A stretch of 64,000 nucleotides of DNA from Flavobacterium sp. FEMGT703F (GTDB taxonomy: Bacteria; Bacteroidota; Bacteroidia; Flavobacteriales; Flavobacteriaceae). Positions 1 through 9,233 of the stretch are shown here, one piece after another; the stretch's first letter is position 1; each line of letters starts with the position of its first letter. The stretch lies in the NCBI GenBank assembly GCA_002786385.1, contig PGCN01000007.1, positions 248,001-312,000 of the forward strand, read 5' to 3'. The notes beneath the pieces are model-generated. The model did not search any database. It was not told the origin of the DNA and saw nothing but the letters and a program-made list of their open reading frames with translations. The position numbers and the translations under genes are program-made.

Positions 1-493
1 TTCGCCGAACACTCCGAATTTAAGAGCGTTGCAGGAAAAAGAACCATTGACCGAATTGCTCAATACTTTGCAATCTCACAACTTATTACACCAAAATCCA
101 AAACCGATTTTACTGAAAATCGCACCCGATTTGACCGACGAGCAATTGTTAGACATTATTGACATTGTAAACGATTCTAAAATTGCGGGCGTTATTGCAA
201 CCAATACTACCATTTCCCGCGATGGTTTACAATCGGCAAACAAAGCAGAAACCGGCGGATTATCCGGTAAACCCTTAACCGAACGTTCGACAGAAGTAAT
301 TCGTTTTCTATCCGAAAAAAGCAATAAGGCCTTCCCTATTATTGGTGTTGGTGGTATTCATTCTGCTCAAGACGCCATAGAAAAACTGGAAGCCGGCGCG
401 AGTTTGGTGCAATTGTACACCGGATTTATTTATGAAGGTCCGGCATTGATTAAGGAAATCAATCAGAAACTATTGGAAAAAGGCAAATCGTAA
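1..493 (+). CDS. pyrD: Dihydroorotate dehydrogenase, 5' truncated
   Basis: This is the C-terminal part (about 164 codons, read from base 2) of a class 2, quinone-linked dihydroorotate dehydrogenase, which oxidises dihydroorotate to orotate in pyrimidine synthesis. The visible part carries the FMN-barrel motifs of the family: the segment NTPNLR at the window edge, [14 protein letters not shown] near the middle, GGLSGKPL, and the phosphate-binding IIGVGGI followed by [11 protein letters not shown]. The reading frame is open to the window edge, so the true start lies upstream; the TTG at 29 is an internal Leu codon. The class is inferred from the GGLSGKPL and LYTGF motifs. pyrF (26193-27011), the last step of the same pathway, lies elsewhere in the window. 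Confidence 0.93.
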   Translation, partial: SPNTPNLRALQEKEPLTELLNTLQSHNLLHQNPKPILLKIAPDLTDEQLLDIIDIVNDSKIAGVIATNTTISRDGLQSANKAETGGLSGKPLTERSTEVIRFLSEKSNKAFPIIGVGGIHSAQDAIEKLEAGASLVQLYTGFIYEGPALIKEINQKLLEKGKS

Positions 494-540
494 TTTTTTG
501 GATTGCCTTGATTTTATAATGTAATCTTAGCGGTTTTTCT

Positions 541-570
541 TTTGAAAAGAGAGCGGTTTTAGTATCTTTG
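541..570 (+). promoter_or_regulatory. Bacteroidota-type promoter of HMG-CoA lyase gene
   Basis: TTTG at 541-544 and TATCTTTG at 563-570 are separated by 18 bases, matching the Bacteroidota sigma-A consensus TTG-N17-23-TAnnTTTG. The -7 element contains the TTG that could otherwise be read as a start codon, so translation more likely begins at the ATG at 580, only nine bases downstream. Confidence 0.75.
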
Positions 571-579
571 AAAACGAAT

Positions 580-1443
580 ATGAAGCCCATCAAAATCATA
601 GAATGTCCGCGCGATGCCATGCAAGGCATTAAGACTTTTATTCCAACCGAACAGAAAGTCAACTACATTCAGGCGTTACTACGCGTGGGTTTTGATACTA
701 TAGATTTCGGGAGTTTTGTATCGCCTAAGGCCATTCCGCAAATGCAAGATACAGCTGATGTTTTGGCTCAATTAGATTTATCCCAAACCACCAGCAAATT
801 ATTGGCCATTATTGCCAATACGCAAGGCGCACAAATGGCTGCTGCACACAAAGAAATACAGTATTTAGGGTTTCCGTTTTCTATTTCGGAGAACTTCCAA
901 ATGCGGAACACACACAAAACCATAGCGGAAAGTTTGGTTACCTTACAAGAAATTTTGGACATTGCCAATACCGCAGACAAAGAAGTGGTGGCTTATCTTT
1001 CTATGGGATTTGGGAATCCTTATGGTGATCCGTGGAATGTTGAAATTGTAGGCGAATGGACCGAAACACTAGCAAAAATGGGCGTCAAAATCTTATCGTT
1101 ATCCGACACCATTGGTAGCTCAACCCCGGAAGTAATTGATTATTTGTTTTCAAATTTGATTCCGAAATACCCTGAAATCGAATTTGGCGCACACTTGCAT
1201 ACTACGCCCGAAAAATGGCATGAAAAAATTGATGCGGCTTACAAAGCCGGTTGTCGTCGATTTGACGGTGCAATTCAAGGATTTGGTGGTTGTCCGATGG
1301 CTAAAGACGACTTGACCGGGAATATGCCTACTGAAAAACTACTCTCGTTTTTTACGGCTCAAAAAGAAAACACCAACACCAGTCCCATGAGTTTTGAAAG
1401 TGCTTATAATGAGGCTACAAAACTATTTGGGAAATTTCATTGA
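580..1443 (+). CDS. mvaB: Hydroxymethylglutaryl-CoA lyase
   Basis: The 287-residue protein is a TIM-barrel HMG-CoA lyase, which splits HMG-CoA to acetoacetate and acetyl-CoA in leucine and ketone-body catabolism. Visible family features are the N-terminal IECPRDAMQG (the DRE-TIM metal and substrate region, with P where many have V/G), the SLSDTIGS strand, the metal-binding HLHTTPE and the Cys-containing loop GFGGCPMAKDDLTGN, whose Cys is the catalytic loop residue. I start it at ATG 580 because the upstream TTG at 568 lies inside the promoter. It has its own promoter and is not obviously co-transcribed with pyrD. Confidence in the lyase family is high; a related homocitrate or methylmalate type enzyme is unlikely given the Cys loop. 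Confidence 0.93.
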   Translation: MKPIKIIECPRDAMQGIKTFIPTEQKVNYIQALLRVGFDTIDFGSFVSPKAIPQMQDTADVLAQLDLSQTTSKLLAIIANTQGAQMAAAHKEIQYLGFPFSISENFQMRNTHKTIAESLVTLQEILDIANTADKEVVAYLSMGFGNPYGDPWNVEIVGEWTETLAKMGVKILSLSDTIGSSTPEVIDYLFSNLIPKYPEIEFGAHLHTTPEKWHEKIDAAYKAGCRRFDGAIQGFGGCPMAKDDLTGNMPTEKLLSFFTAQKENTNTSPMSFESAYNEATKLFGKFH

Positions 1444-1506
1444 TTCATAGTGGCTATGTCAATGTTTTTTGTATTTTTATAAACCCGAATCCTAAAAATA
1501 ATCACT

Positions 1507-3387
1507 TTGCCTCGAATCATAAAACTTTCGATAGCGTTATTGATATACTTGTTGGCCTACCCAAATCAAGTATTTGCTGCCTTTTCACCTAAAGACTCTA
1601 TTGATTATTACCTACAAGAATCCAAAAAATATTCTTACACCGATTTTCAAAAAGCCAAACTTTATTTGTACAAAGCCGATAAAATAGCTCGATCGGCCCA
1701 AGACAAAAACAGTATTGCTAATGTAATGCTGCAGTTGGGCGCTAACTATTACATTAACGGTTCCTATGATATCGCTTTAAAAAACTATATCAAAGCTGCT
1801 GTTATTTGTGAAGCAGAAAACAACAAACTCGGACTTGCAAAAGCTTTAATGGGACAAGGCTTAATACAGCAAGTGTATGGTAGAGATAAAGAAGCTTTGA
1901 AAAATTTTAAAAAATCAATCGCCATTTGCAGAGTCCTAAACGATGCGCAGTATACCGTCAAAAACCTATTAAACATTGGTGTTTCACAAAGCAATTTAAG
2001 TCAATTTGATGAAGCCTACCGCAGTTTCTTGGAATCACTCAAATTAGGGGAACAATACCAACTGACGAATGATTCTCAAATGGCTCGAAACAAATTGGCC
2101 AACATCCATTTCATCAAAAACAACTTAGATTCTGCCACATATTACTATCAAAAAGTAATAAACGATTCCCAAAAGCCGAATTTATGGGAAGAAGCATTTG
2201 CTTTATCCGGACTATCGGAAACCTATCTCAAAGCGGGAAATTACAGCCTAGCAGAAGATTATGGCTTACGAAGTTTTAAAGCGGCTAAAATGGTAGGCGC
2301 TAAATGGGATATTGCTCGATCTTCTGAAATTTTATCAAAAGTTTACTTCCGGCAAAAAAACTTCAAATCGGCGTATCACTATTTAATGATCAATAAAAAA
2401 TACAACGATTTATTATTTGCCGAGTCCAAAATCAGGGAAGTCAACATTTTGCAATTAGAAGCCAAAGAAGCTGAAAATGAAAAATTAGAAGCCAAAGCAG
2501 AAACAGCACAGCAAAAACTCAACAATATCCGAATTTTTGTAGGATGTATCATCTTGTTGTTTTTATCGCTTTCCATCTTCACCTATTACTACTACAAGTA
2601 CAACAAACAAAGAGGAAAGTTCTACAAAGAAATCGACATCAAAAATCGGGAAATTGAAAGCCAACAATCGTTAATTACTTCACAAAATATAGTGTTAGAA
2701 GAATTGAATCAAACTAAAAACAGGATCTTTTCAATCTTATCACACGATTTGAAAACGCCTATTAACTCACTGATTCAAGTCATTGAACTCAACAAACAAA
2801 ATGATTTAACCAAAGAAGAGCAACTGTTTGTTTTTGAGCAACTCCAAAAACAAGTGGAAGGCACCGCTTTAGTTTTGAACAATTTACTCCGATGGGCGAA
2901 TTCACAAATTGATGGAACCAGTATCATTTTTGAAAAAATAGCGCTTAACCAAATTGCAGAAGAATCCATTAGTTCATTTTACGCCGAAGTAGCTAAGAAA
3001 AAAGTATCGTTCAACCATAGTTACAATAACGACATCTTTATCAAAGCCGATATTGGTCAAACCCGCATCATTATTCAAAATATCATTGCCAATGCCGTAA
3101 AATTTGCACCGCTAAACAGCCATATCGAGATTTTTTATTCCTCGGATGACCATTACCAAAAAATACACATCAAAGATTTTGGTAATGGACTCAATCAACA
3201 AAAAATTGAAGAAATTTTAAGTTTTAACCGCCGTCTTTCCTCTGAAAAAGGCACTTCTATGGAAGAAGGAACCGGACTCGGATTACTGTTAGTAAAACAG
3301 TTTTTAATCAACAACAAAGGGCAACTGAACATCAAAAGTATAGAAGGAGAAATGACCGAATTCATCATTTCATTTTTGAAAGACTAA
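1507..3387 (+). CDS. TPR-containing membrane sensor histidine kinase
   Basis: The 626-residue protein begins with a signal peptide (about residues 1-24), continues with tetratricopeptide repeats over about residues 35-300, a coiled coil, one membrane helix near residues 343-362, and a cytoplasmic kinase core. The core has the phosphoacceptor His413 in SHDLKTP, an N box (NIIANAVKF), the G1 box DFGNGL and the G2 box GTGLGLLL. The TPR part should be periplasmic and bind a protein or peptide signal; the sequence does not show which. The start is TTG, since no ATG in frame would keep the signal peptide. No response regulator is adjacent, so this is an orphan kinase. Convincing as a class, unknown in function. 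Confidence 0.9.
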   Translation: MPRIIKLSIALLIYLLAYPNQVFAAFSPKDSIDYYLQESKKYSYTDFQKAKLYLYKADKIARSAQDKNSIANVMLQLGANYYINGSYDIALKNYIKAAVICEAENNKLGLAKALMGQGLIQQVYGRDKEALKNFKKSIAICRVLNDAQYTVKNLLNIGVSQSNLSQFDEAYRSFLESLKLGEQYQLTNDSQMARNKLANIHFIKNNLDSATYYYQKVINDSQKPNLWEEAFALSGLSETYLKAGNYSLAEDYGLRSFKAAKMVGAKWDIARSSEILSKVYFRQKNFKSAYHYLMINKKYNDLLFAESKIREVNILQLEAKEAENEKLEAKAETAQQKLNNIRIFVGCIILLFLSLSIFTYYYYKYNKQRGKFYKEIDIKNREIESQQSLITSQNIVLEELNQTKNRIFSILSHDLKTPINSLIQVIELNKQNDLTKEEQLFVFEQLQKQVEGTALVLNNLLRWANSQIDGTSIIFEKIALNQIAEESISSFYAEVAKKKVSFNHSYNNDIFIKADIGQTRIIIQNIIANAVKFAPLNSHIEIFYSSDDHYQKIHIKDFGNGLNQQKIEEILSFNRRLSSEKGTSMEEGTGLGLLLVKQFLINNKGQLNIKSIEGEMTEFIISFLKD

Positions 3388-3413
3388 GCCGTTTAAGTAT
3401 AGAGATTTTTTAC

Positions 3414-3421
3414 TATATTTG
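3414..3421 (+). promoter_or_regulatory. -7 promoter element of guaB
   Basis: TATATTTG fits TAnnTTTG and lies 32 bases before the guaB ATG. There is no clear TTG at the expected upstream distance. Confidence 0.5.
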
Positions 3422-3453
3422 CTCGCAATTTAACTACAACTACAAATTGCAAC

Positions 3454-4926
3454 ATGAAAGCACACAACTCCAAAATCGTTGGGGAAGGTTTAACCTACGA
3501 CGATGTATTGCTTATTCCGAATTACTCCGAAATTTTACCACGTGAAGTTAACATACAGTCGAAATTTTCGAAGAACATTACGTTGAATGTTCCTATTGTT
3601 TCTGCTGCTATGGACACCGTAACCGAGAGTGCTATGGCGATTGCGATGGCGCAAGAAGGCGGTATTGGCGTGTTACACAAAAACATGACCATCGATCAAC
3701 AAGCCGCTAAAGTTCGTAAAGTAAAACGTGCCGAAGCCGGGATGATACTCGATCCGGTAACTTTACCCCTAACCGCAACTGTTGGCGATGCTAAAATGGC
3801 GATGAAAGAATTTGGCATCGGTGGTATTCCTGTGGTAGATGAAAACGGAATTTTGAAAGGCATTGCTACCAACCGTGACTTGCGTTTTGAAAAAGTCAAC
3901 TCGCGTTCAATCACAGAAGTGATGACGTCACAAAACTTAGTTACTGCTGCTGTTGGTACAACTTTACAAGAAGCAGAAGGCATTTTGCAACAAAATAAAA
4001 TCGAAAAATTACCGGTCGTAGATGCCAACTACAAATTGGTTGGTTTAATCACTTTCCGTGACATAACGAAACTCACTCAAAAACCAATAGCCAATAAAGA
4101 CAAATTCGGTCGCTTAAGAGTTGCCGCCGCTTTAGGAGTTACTGCCGATGCCATTGAAAGAGCCACTGCACTTGTTAATGCCGGAGTTGACGCGGTAATT
4201 ATCGATACTGCTCACGGACATACTAAAGGCGTCGTGAGTGTTTTAAAAGAAGTCAAAGCCAAATTCCCCGAATTAGATGTAGTGGTTGGAAACATAGCTA
4301 CTCCTGAAGCCGCATTATACTTAGTTGAAAACGGAGCCGATGCAGTTAAAGTTGGTATTGGACCAGGTTCAATTTGTACCACACGTGTAGTAGCCGGTGT
4401 CGGGTTTCCGCAATTCTCCGCTGTTTTGGAAGTCGCCGCTGCTTTAAGAGGTACCGGAATTCCGGTAATTGCCGATGGCGGCATCCGCTACACCGGTGAC
4501 ATTCCGAAAGCCATTGCTGCCGGAGCCGACAGTGTGATGTTGGGTTCATTACTCGCCGGAACCAAAGAATCTCCTGGTGAAACCATTATTTTTGAAGGTA
4601 GAAAATTTAAGTCTTACCGCGGAATGGGTTCTGTTGAAGCCATGCAAGAAGGTTCGAAAGACCGTTATTTCCAAGATGTGGAAGACGATATTAAAAAATT
4701 AGTACCGGAAGGAATTGTAGGACGCGTTCCGTATAAAGGCGAATTAAACGAAAGCATGCAACAATTCATTGGCGGACTACGAGCCGGTATGGGTTATTGT
4801 GGTGCTAAAGACATTCCGACTTTACAAGAAAACGGTCGCTTTGTTCGCATCACTGCCAGTGGTATTGGGGAAAGTCATCCGCACAATGTGACGATTACTA
4901 AGGAAGCACCGAATTATTCGAGGTAA
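3454..4926 (+). CDS. guaB: IMP dehydrogenase
   Basis: The 490-residue enzyme oxidises IMP to XMP with NAD, the committed step of GMP synthesis. It is full length. The N-terminal barrel begins with GLTYDDVLL, two CBS domains occupy about residues 95-205, and the barrel resumes with VIDTAHGH. The catalytic loop GPGSICTTR carries the thioimidate Cys308, followed by the phosphate site [11 protein letters not shown] and the mobile flap region with YRGMGS and the Arg/Tyr of the flap. The ATG is preceded by its own -7 element. A 134-codon gene follows after four bases and is probably co-transcribed. Confidence 0.98.
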   Translation: MKAHNSKIVGEGLTYDDVLLIPNYSEILPREVNIQSKFSKNITLNVPIVSAAMDTVTESAMAIAMAQEGGIGVLHKNMTIDQQAAKVRKVKRAEAGMILDPVTLPLTATVGDAKMAMKEFGIGGIPVVDENGILKGIATNRDLRFEKVNSRSITEVMTSQNLVTAAVGTTLQEAEGILQQNKIEKLPVVDANYKLVGLITFRDITKLTQKPIANKDKFGRLRVAAALGVTADAIERATALVNAGVDAVIIDTAHGHTKGVVSVLKEVKAKFPELDVVVGNIATPEAALYLVENGADAVKVGIGPGSICTTRVVAGVGFPQFSAVLEVAAALRGTGIPVIADGGIRYTGDIPKAIAAGADSVMLGSLLAGTKESPGETIIFEGRKFKSYRGMGSVEAMQEGSKDRYFQDVEDDIKKLVPEGIVGRVPYKGELNESMQQFIGGLRAGMGYCGAKDIPTLQENGRFVRITASGIGESHPHNVTITKEAPNYSR

Positions 4927-4930
4927 TTCA

Positions 4931-5335
4931 ATGGAATTAAGATTCAATATCAATCAAGCCATTGAAACCGAACTTTATTACGGTTTATATACTATTTATA
5001 TTCTTGGCGGTCATCATGTTAAAACTAATCCTGATTTTTTCATGCAAATTGAAAATATCACTACAGATGAAGACATTGAGTTAACTGAAAAATGGCCCAA
5101 AGCTCGAGATTTTAAAAACGGGAAGAAAGCAGTAAAATTCTATGAATTCCAAATAAATGAATATGGCAAATTCAAAATTACAGCCCATAATTATGAAGAC
5201 ATAATAATTAAGGATTCAATATTGGAAGTGTTTGATTTGTTTCCATTTTCAATTTTAAACCGATTAAATTCAGTCATTTTGGGTCGAAGCCAGAAATCAA
5301 AAAACATTAATGAGATTGAAATTCTGATTCATTAA
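4931..5335 (+). CDS. Hypothetical protein downstream of guaB
   Basis: I do not recognise this 134-residue protein. It has no signal peptide or membrane segment and is rich in Ile, Glu and Asn, with alternating hydrophobic stretches suggesting a mixed alpha/beta soluble fold. It starts four bases after the guaB stop, so it should be on the guaB transcript, and it ends just before a bidirectional terminator. Its base composition is slightly more AT-rich than guaB. Translational coupling to guaB is possible but does not show that it works in purine metabolism. Confidence 0.7.
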   Translation: MELRFNINQAIETELYYGLYTIYILGGHHVKTNPDFFMQIENITTDEDIELTEKWPKARDFKNGKKAVKFYEFQINEYGKFKITAHNYEDIIIKDSILEVFDLFPFSILNRLNSVILGRSQKSKNINEIEILIH

Positions 5336-5342
5336 TACAAAA

Positions 5343-5377
5343 AAGGCATAAGTTGAATCTTATGCCTTCTTATTTTT
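5343..5377. terminator. Bidirectional intrinsic terminator
   Basis: A perfect ten-base stem (AAGGCATAAG with CTTATGCCTT, six-base loop) with T-rich sequence on the right and A-rich sequence on the left lies between the converging guaB-side genes and purB. Confidence 0.85.
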
Positions 5378-5393
5378 ATCAAAATACTAAAAT

Positions 5394-6737
5394 CTAAATC
5401 CCTAAATAATTACTAGGTGTTATCTTTAACAATTCGCCTTTAATATCTTCAGACACATTCAATGTGCCGATGAATGCATGAATGGATTCCTTTGTCATGG
5501 CTTCGTTAGTTCGGGTTAAACCTTTCAAAGCTTCGTAAGGATTCGGATAACCTTCACGACGTAAAATGGTTTGAATGGCTTCGGCTACTACGGCCCAGTT
5601 TTTCTCTAAATCTTCGGCAAACTTAGATTCATTTAATAATAATTTATTCAAGCCTTTTAAAGTGGCTTCGAAAGCAATAATGGTATGACCGAAAGGAACG
5701 CCTACATTTCTTAAAACCGTACTGTCGGTTAAATCACGTTGCAATCTGGATATAGGTAATTTGGCCGATAAGTGTTCGAATATGGCATTGGCAATACCCA
5801 AATTTCCTTCTGAATTTTCAAAATCGATTGGATTTACTTTGTGCGGCATCGCAGACGAACCAATTTCTCCGGCTTTGATTTTTTGCTTGAAATAATCCAT
5901 AGAAACGTACGTCCAAATATCACGATCTAAGTCGATGATGATGGTATTGATTCGTTTCAAAGCATCGAAAAAAGCAGCAAAATGGTCGTAATGTTCAATT
6001 TGGGTTGTTGGGAAAGAATGTTGCAATCCTAAAACTTCTTCCACAAATGAAGTCCCGAATTGCTTCCAATCGACATTAGGATAAGCCACGTGGTGCGCAT
6101 TGAAATTTCCGGTCGCACCACCAAATTTGGCGGCAAATGGAATATTGAATAACAAACGTAATTGTTCTTCCAGTCGCTCTACAAAAACCAAGATTTCTTT
6201 ACCTAAACGAGTTGGTGAAGCCGGCTGACCATGCGTTCTGGCCAACATAGGCACATCTTTCCACTCCATGCTCAATTCTTTCAACTTGGCAATCAAGGCA
6301 ATCAAACTCGGCATATACACTTTTTCAAAAGCTTCTTTAGTCGATAACGGAATGGCGGTATTGTTAATATCCTGAGACGTCAAACCAAAATGAATAAATT
6401 CTTTATAAGCACTCAAACCAAGTGTTTCAAACTTATCCTTGATAAAATATTCTACGGCTTTTACATCGTGATTGGTGGTTTTCTCAGTTTCTTTGATGAC
6501 TAAAGCATCTTCAGTCGTAAAGTTTTGGTAAATAGCTCTCAGTGCTTCAAAACTGCTTTTGTTTACACTTTTTAATTGTGGTAAATCACTTTCGCACAAA
6601 GCAATGAAGTATTCAATTTCAACCAAAACACGATATTTAATCAAGGCTTCTTCCGAGAAAAAAGCAGCTAACGGTTTGGTGGCTTTGCGGTATCTGCCGT
6701 CTACAGGAGAAATGGCGTTTAAAGTAGTTAATGACAT
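5394..6737 (-). CDS. purB: Adenylosuccinate lyase
   Basis: This 447-residue fumarase-superfamily enzyme catalyses two steps of purine synthesis: release of fumarate from SAICAR and from adenylosuccinate. It shows the N-terminal ISPVDGRY, the TSQDINNTA loop, the catalytic ARTHGQPASPT histidine region and the superfamily signature GSSAMPHKVNPIDFEN. I start it at 6737 (protein starting MSLTTLNAIS), because the longer reading frame has a poorly conserved extension and a -7 element (6765-6772) lies in it. It converges on the guaB transcript, so two purine genes end at the same terminator. Confidence 0.97.
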   Translation of the reverse strand: MSLTTLNAISPVDGRYRKATKPLAAFFSEEALIKYRVLVEIEYFIALCESDLPQLKSVNKSSFEALRAIYQNFTTEDALVIKETEKTTNHDVKAVEYFIKDKFETLGLSAYKEFIHFGLTSQDINNTAIPLSTKEAFEKVYMPSLIALIAKLKELSMEWKDVPMLARTHGQPASPTRLGKEILVFVERLEEQLRLLFNIPFAAKFGGATGNFNAHHVAYPNVDWKQFGTSFVEEVLGLQHSFPTTQIEHYDHFAAFFDALKRINTIIIDLDRDIWTYVSMDYFKQKIKAGEIGSSAMPHKVNPIDFENSEGNLGIANAIFEHLSAKLPISRLQRDLTDSTVLRNVGVPFGHTIIAFEATLKGLNKLLLNESKFAEDLEKNWAVVAEAIQTILRREGYPNPYEALKGLTRTNEAMTKESIHAFIGTLNVSEDIKGELLKITPSNYLGI

Positions 6738-6764
6738 GTAGTTGTATGTTGTTGTTTCAAGGTG

Positions 6765-6772
6765 CAAAAATA
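6765..6772 (-). promoter_or_regulatory. -7 promoter element of purB
   Basis: The minus strand reads TATTTTTG here, a perfect TAnnTTTG, 27 bases before the chosen purB ATG. No well-spaced TTG is visible upstream, where the heptamer array 6772-6807 begins. Confidence 0.55.
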
Positions 6773-6807
6773 GTTATTAGTTGTAAGTTATGAGTTATGA
6801 GTCATGA
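6772..6807. repeat. Heptamer tandem array (AGTTATG type)
   Basis: Five imperfect heptamers run in tandem (AGTTATT, AGTTGTA, AGTTATG, AGTTATG, AGTCATG). They fill the gap between purB and the sirtuin gene, and the sirtuin stop codon and its last residues lie inside them. Confidence 0.7.
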
Positions 6808-7502
6808 GTTTTTTGCAATAATTTATCTCTTACCAAAGGAACTCCTTCGGTAGCATTCAAGGAAATTACTTCCAACGGATTGGGTAAATCATAAATCGTG
6901 GCCGGTCTCGGATCGATATAAAAAACAGGAATGTTACTCTGAGCATAATGTATCAACCCGGCCGCGGGATACACTTGCAACGAAGTGCCGACAACGACCA
7001 AGATATCTGCTTGCGTTACTATACTGACAGCTTCGTCTAAGGCCGGAACAGCTTCTCCAAACCAAACAATGTGAGGACGCAACTGACTGCCTTTCGAATC
7101 GACATCGCCAATTGTTAAGTCATTATTCCAATCCATGATTTCAATTGCGTGTGAATGATCACTTCGGACCTTCAACAATTCACCGTGCAAATGCAAAACC
7201 TTTTTACTGCCGGCTTGTTCGTGCAAATTATCGATATTTTGGGTAATAATATGAACGTCGAAATCAGCTTCCATTTCAGCTAAAGTAAAATGCCCTAAGT
7301 TGGGTTTCACTTCATGCAATTGCCGACGACGTTGGTTGTAAAAATCGAGCACTAATGCTTTATTTTTGAGCCAACCGTCATACGAAGCCACTTCCATCAC
7401 GTCATGGCCTTCCCATAAACCATCGGCATCGCGAAAGGTTTTGATACCGCTTTCGGCAGAAATACCGGCACCGGTTAAAACCACTACTTTCTTTTTTTTC
7501 AC
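6795..7502 (-). CDS. Sir2-family NAD-dependent protein deacylase without zinc cysteines
   Basis: The 235-residue protein has the sirtuin core: the NAD-binding GAGISAESG and FRDADGLW, the catalytic TQNIDNLH, the general base in HLHGE, and the late VVVGTSLQV and SLNAT-type motifs. A Tyr-x-x-Arg pair (YNQR, in LDFYNQRRR) matches the class III residues that read succinyl or malonyl lysine in CobB and SIRT5, so a desuccinylase is likely. The two CxxC pairs that hold structural zinc in most sirtuins are missing; the protein contains no Cys at all. Whether zinc is bound differently or not at all cannot be told from the sequence. It diverges from the methyltransferase gene that follows. Confidence 0.9.
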   Translation of the reverse strand: MKKKKVVVLTGAGISAESGIKTFRDADGLWEGHDVMEVASYDGWLKNKALVLDFYNQRRRQLHEVKPNLGHFTLAEMEADFDVHIITQNIDNLHEQAGSKKVLHLHGELLKVRSDHSHAIEIMDWNNDLTIGDVDSKGSQLRPHIVWFGEAVPALDEAVSIVTQADILVVVGTSLQVYPAAGLIHYAQSNIPVFYIDPRPATIYDLPNPLEVISLNATEGVPLVRDKLLQKTHDS

Positions 7503-7534
7503 AATCTTATTTTAAAATTATTTTGAAGGATTAT

Positions 7535-7568
7535 TTGATTTTAAAGCTACGCATTTTTGCTATTTTTG
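7535..7568 (+). promoter_or_regulatory. Promoter of the SpoU/TrmH methyltransferase gene
   Basis: TTG at 7535-7537 and TATTTTTG at 7561-7568 are 23 bases apart. Because the promoter lies inside the longest reading frame (from 7523), the ATG at 7583 is the probable start. Confidence 0.7.
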
Positions 7569-7582
7569 GCAAAACAATTTTT

Positions 7583-8239
7583 ATGATTGACCTTGATTAC
7601 TTGAAATACCTCGAAGGCTTTTTAACCGACAGTCGGAAACAACGCTTTCTAGAAGTATTAAAAAACCGAACCAATCACTTTACCATTGCTATGGAAGATG
7701 TTTATCAACTGCATAATACCAGTGCGGTTATGCGAAGTTGTGAAGTTTTCGGGATTCAGGAACTCAATGTAGTAGAGCAAAAATTCGGCAAACGAATCGA
7801 CACCGAAATTGCGATGGGCGCTCAAAAATGGGTCGACATCAACCGATACAACTCGATGCAAAACTGTATCGATTCCCTACGAGACAAAGGTTATCAAATC
7901 ATCGCCACTACACCGCACAACGATTCTTGTTATTTACACGAATTCGATATCACTAAAAAAAGTGCTATTTTTTTCGGAACAGAAAAACAAGGCTTATCTC
8001 CCGAGGTAATTGAACAAGCCGACGGTTGCTTAAAAATTCCTATGGTCGGTTTTACGGAGAGTTTGAACATTTCGGTTTCAGCGGCTATCATCATTCAAGA
8101 CATCACCACTCGCCTTCGCCAATCGGATTTGAACTGGGAATTAAGTCCGGAAGAAATTCTGGAAAAAAGGTTGCTATGGGCTAAAAATTCGATCAAAGAC
8201 ATCAAGCGCATTGAAGAGCGCTATTACGCTGAACACTAG
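7583..8239 (+). CDS. SpoU/TrmH-family RNA 2'-O-methyltransferase
   Basis: The 218-residue protein has the three SPOUT motifs of 2'-O-ribose methyltransferases: NTSAVMRSCEVFG (motif 1, with the catalytic Arg), IFFGTEKQGLS (motif 2) and IPMVGFTESLNISVSAA (motif 3), which form the trefoil knot that binds S-adenosylmethionine. The N-terminal region resembles TrmH, which methylates G18 of tRNA, and the C-terminal helix rich in Lys/Arg also fits TrmH; a 23S rRNA target is the alternative. The start at 7583 was chosen from the promoter position. Its stop codon is directly followed by the stop of the converging gene with no spacer. Confidence 0.9.
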   Translation: MIDLDYLKYLEGFLTDSRKQRFLEVLKNRTNHFTIAMEDVYQLHNTSAVMRSCEVFGIQELNVVEQKFGKRIDTEIAMGAQKWVDINRYNSMQNCIDSLRDKGYQIIATTPHNDSCYLHEFDITKKSAIFFGTEKQGLSPEVIEQADGCLKIPMVGFTESLNISVSAAIIIQDITTRLRQSDLNWELSPEEILEKRLLWAKNSIKDIKRIEERYYAEH

Positions 8240-9028
8240 TTATTCCTTGATGTATTTTTCGTGTTTTTTCGACAATACTTTGTATTCTTCGTAACAAGAA
8301 CTAATAGCGTCCATAATTTGTAAATCGTTGGCCGTTTGAATAAAAGATTCCGAATAATTACAACGCTGCAATATCTCGGCTATGTCTTTTTTATCTACAC
8401 CCAAAAGCACTGCTATGGTTTCGCGGTCAAACTTCGATTCCAATAAATTCCGAACTGTATCGTCTTTCTTCATCGCTTTCAGCTTTTTGAGCTCTTTGGG
8501 TTTGTTGCCAAAGAAATTGTACAGCATATCGGCGGGATTGAAAATCGAACCCAATACGCGACTAAAAGCATTGGGAGAACTTTCCCCGGCTTCATAAGCT
8601 TGCGGCAATCCGGAAATGCTGTAACGGTAATTTTCTTTTTCTGGAATGAGTTTAGAATCGACTTCTAAGTAACCGGTCAAATCATATTTGCGTACTATCA
8701 CTTCTTCCAAAGCAATGGCTTTTTCGGTCATTAAAATTTTAGCCGTACCGTTTTTAATCCAGTCGTTGGTCACACGAACGCGCAACGAGCGATAGCCTAA
8801 AATAGAGATGTGCAAGGTGTCACTAACGCTGACTTCCATCTCGAAATAACCGCTGGTATTAGTGGTTACCCCTTTGACTTTGTTGATATTAATGATGTTA
8901 GCATTCGGAATCGGTAACAAACTATTATCGTTCACAATGGTACCGGAAACTTTTTGAGACACCGTATTAACCTGAGCCGAAGTGGTAAAGGCTAGTAAAA
9001 AAAGAATAGAAAGTAAAAAGTATTTCAT
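8240..9028 (-). CDS. Carboxypeptidase-like regulatory domain protein
   Basis: The 262-residue protein has a signal peptide (about 1-18, ending TSAQ), then a CarboxypepD_reg-like beta-sandwich over about residues 24-110, seen in VSGTIVNDNSLLPIPNANI, GVTTNTSGYFEM and ISILGYRSL. This domain is usually found at the N terminus of SusC-type receptors, but here no receptor barrel follows. The C-terminal 150 residues are charged and helical with no family I recognise. It is probably an envelope protein. It ends back to back with the methyltransferase gene and has its own upstream gap of about 200 bases. Confidence 0.75.
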   Translation of the reverse strand: MKYFLLSILFLLAFTTSAQVNTVSQKVSGTIVNDNSLLPIPNANIININKVKGVTTNTSGYFEMEVSVSDTLHISILGYRSLRVRVTNDWIKNGTAKILMTEKAIALEEVIVRKYDLTGYLEVDSKLIPEKENYRYSISGLPQAYEAGESSPNAFSRVLGSIFNPADMLYNFFGNKPKELKKLKAMKKDDTVRNLLESKFDRETIAVLLGVDKKDIAEILQRCNYSESFIQTANDLQIMDAISSCYEEYKVLSKKHEKYIKE

Positions 9029-9167
9029 AGCTGTTTTTGATGGTTTAAAAGTATGAAACTCTTTTAAGAAAACGGAAGGTTACGACACAGAATTAGAAGA
9101 AAATTAACAAATACAACCAAACACCTCAGAAAAAAGTATTTTCACCGCAATTTTCAATAGGGTAAAA

Positions 9168-9203
9168 TCAAAAAACTCCGTTTTTACCAAAGCAAAACGG
9201 AGT
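9168..9203 (-). terminator. Terminator of the DEAD-box helicase gene
   Basis: On the minus strand an ACTCCGTTTT/AAAACGGAGT stem is followed by a run of T. It lies about 30 bases after the helicase stop codon. The rest of 9029-9167 shows no other feature. Confidence 0.75.
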
Positions 9204-9233
9204 TGTCTATTTTAATAAGAAATTCGTAAAATA

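Noticed and set aside
568..579. TTG start for HMG-CoA lyase
   Set aside because: The TTG is part of the promoter -7 element, so it would not be in the transcript's translated part; ATG 580 is preferred.
4212..4484. Minus-strand open frames inside guaB
   Set aside because: Shadows of a strongly conserved gene on the other strand; Pro/Thr-rich composition is the reverse of its codons.
6795..7502. Sirtuin considered a pseudogene because the zinc Cys residues are missing
   Set aside because: All catalytic and NAD motifs are intact over the full length and there is no frameshift, so the loss is more likely a lineage feature.
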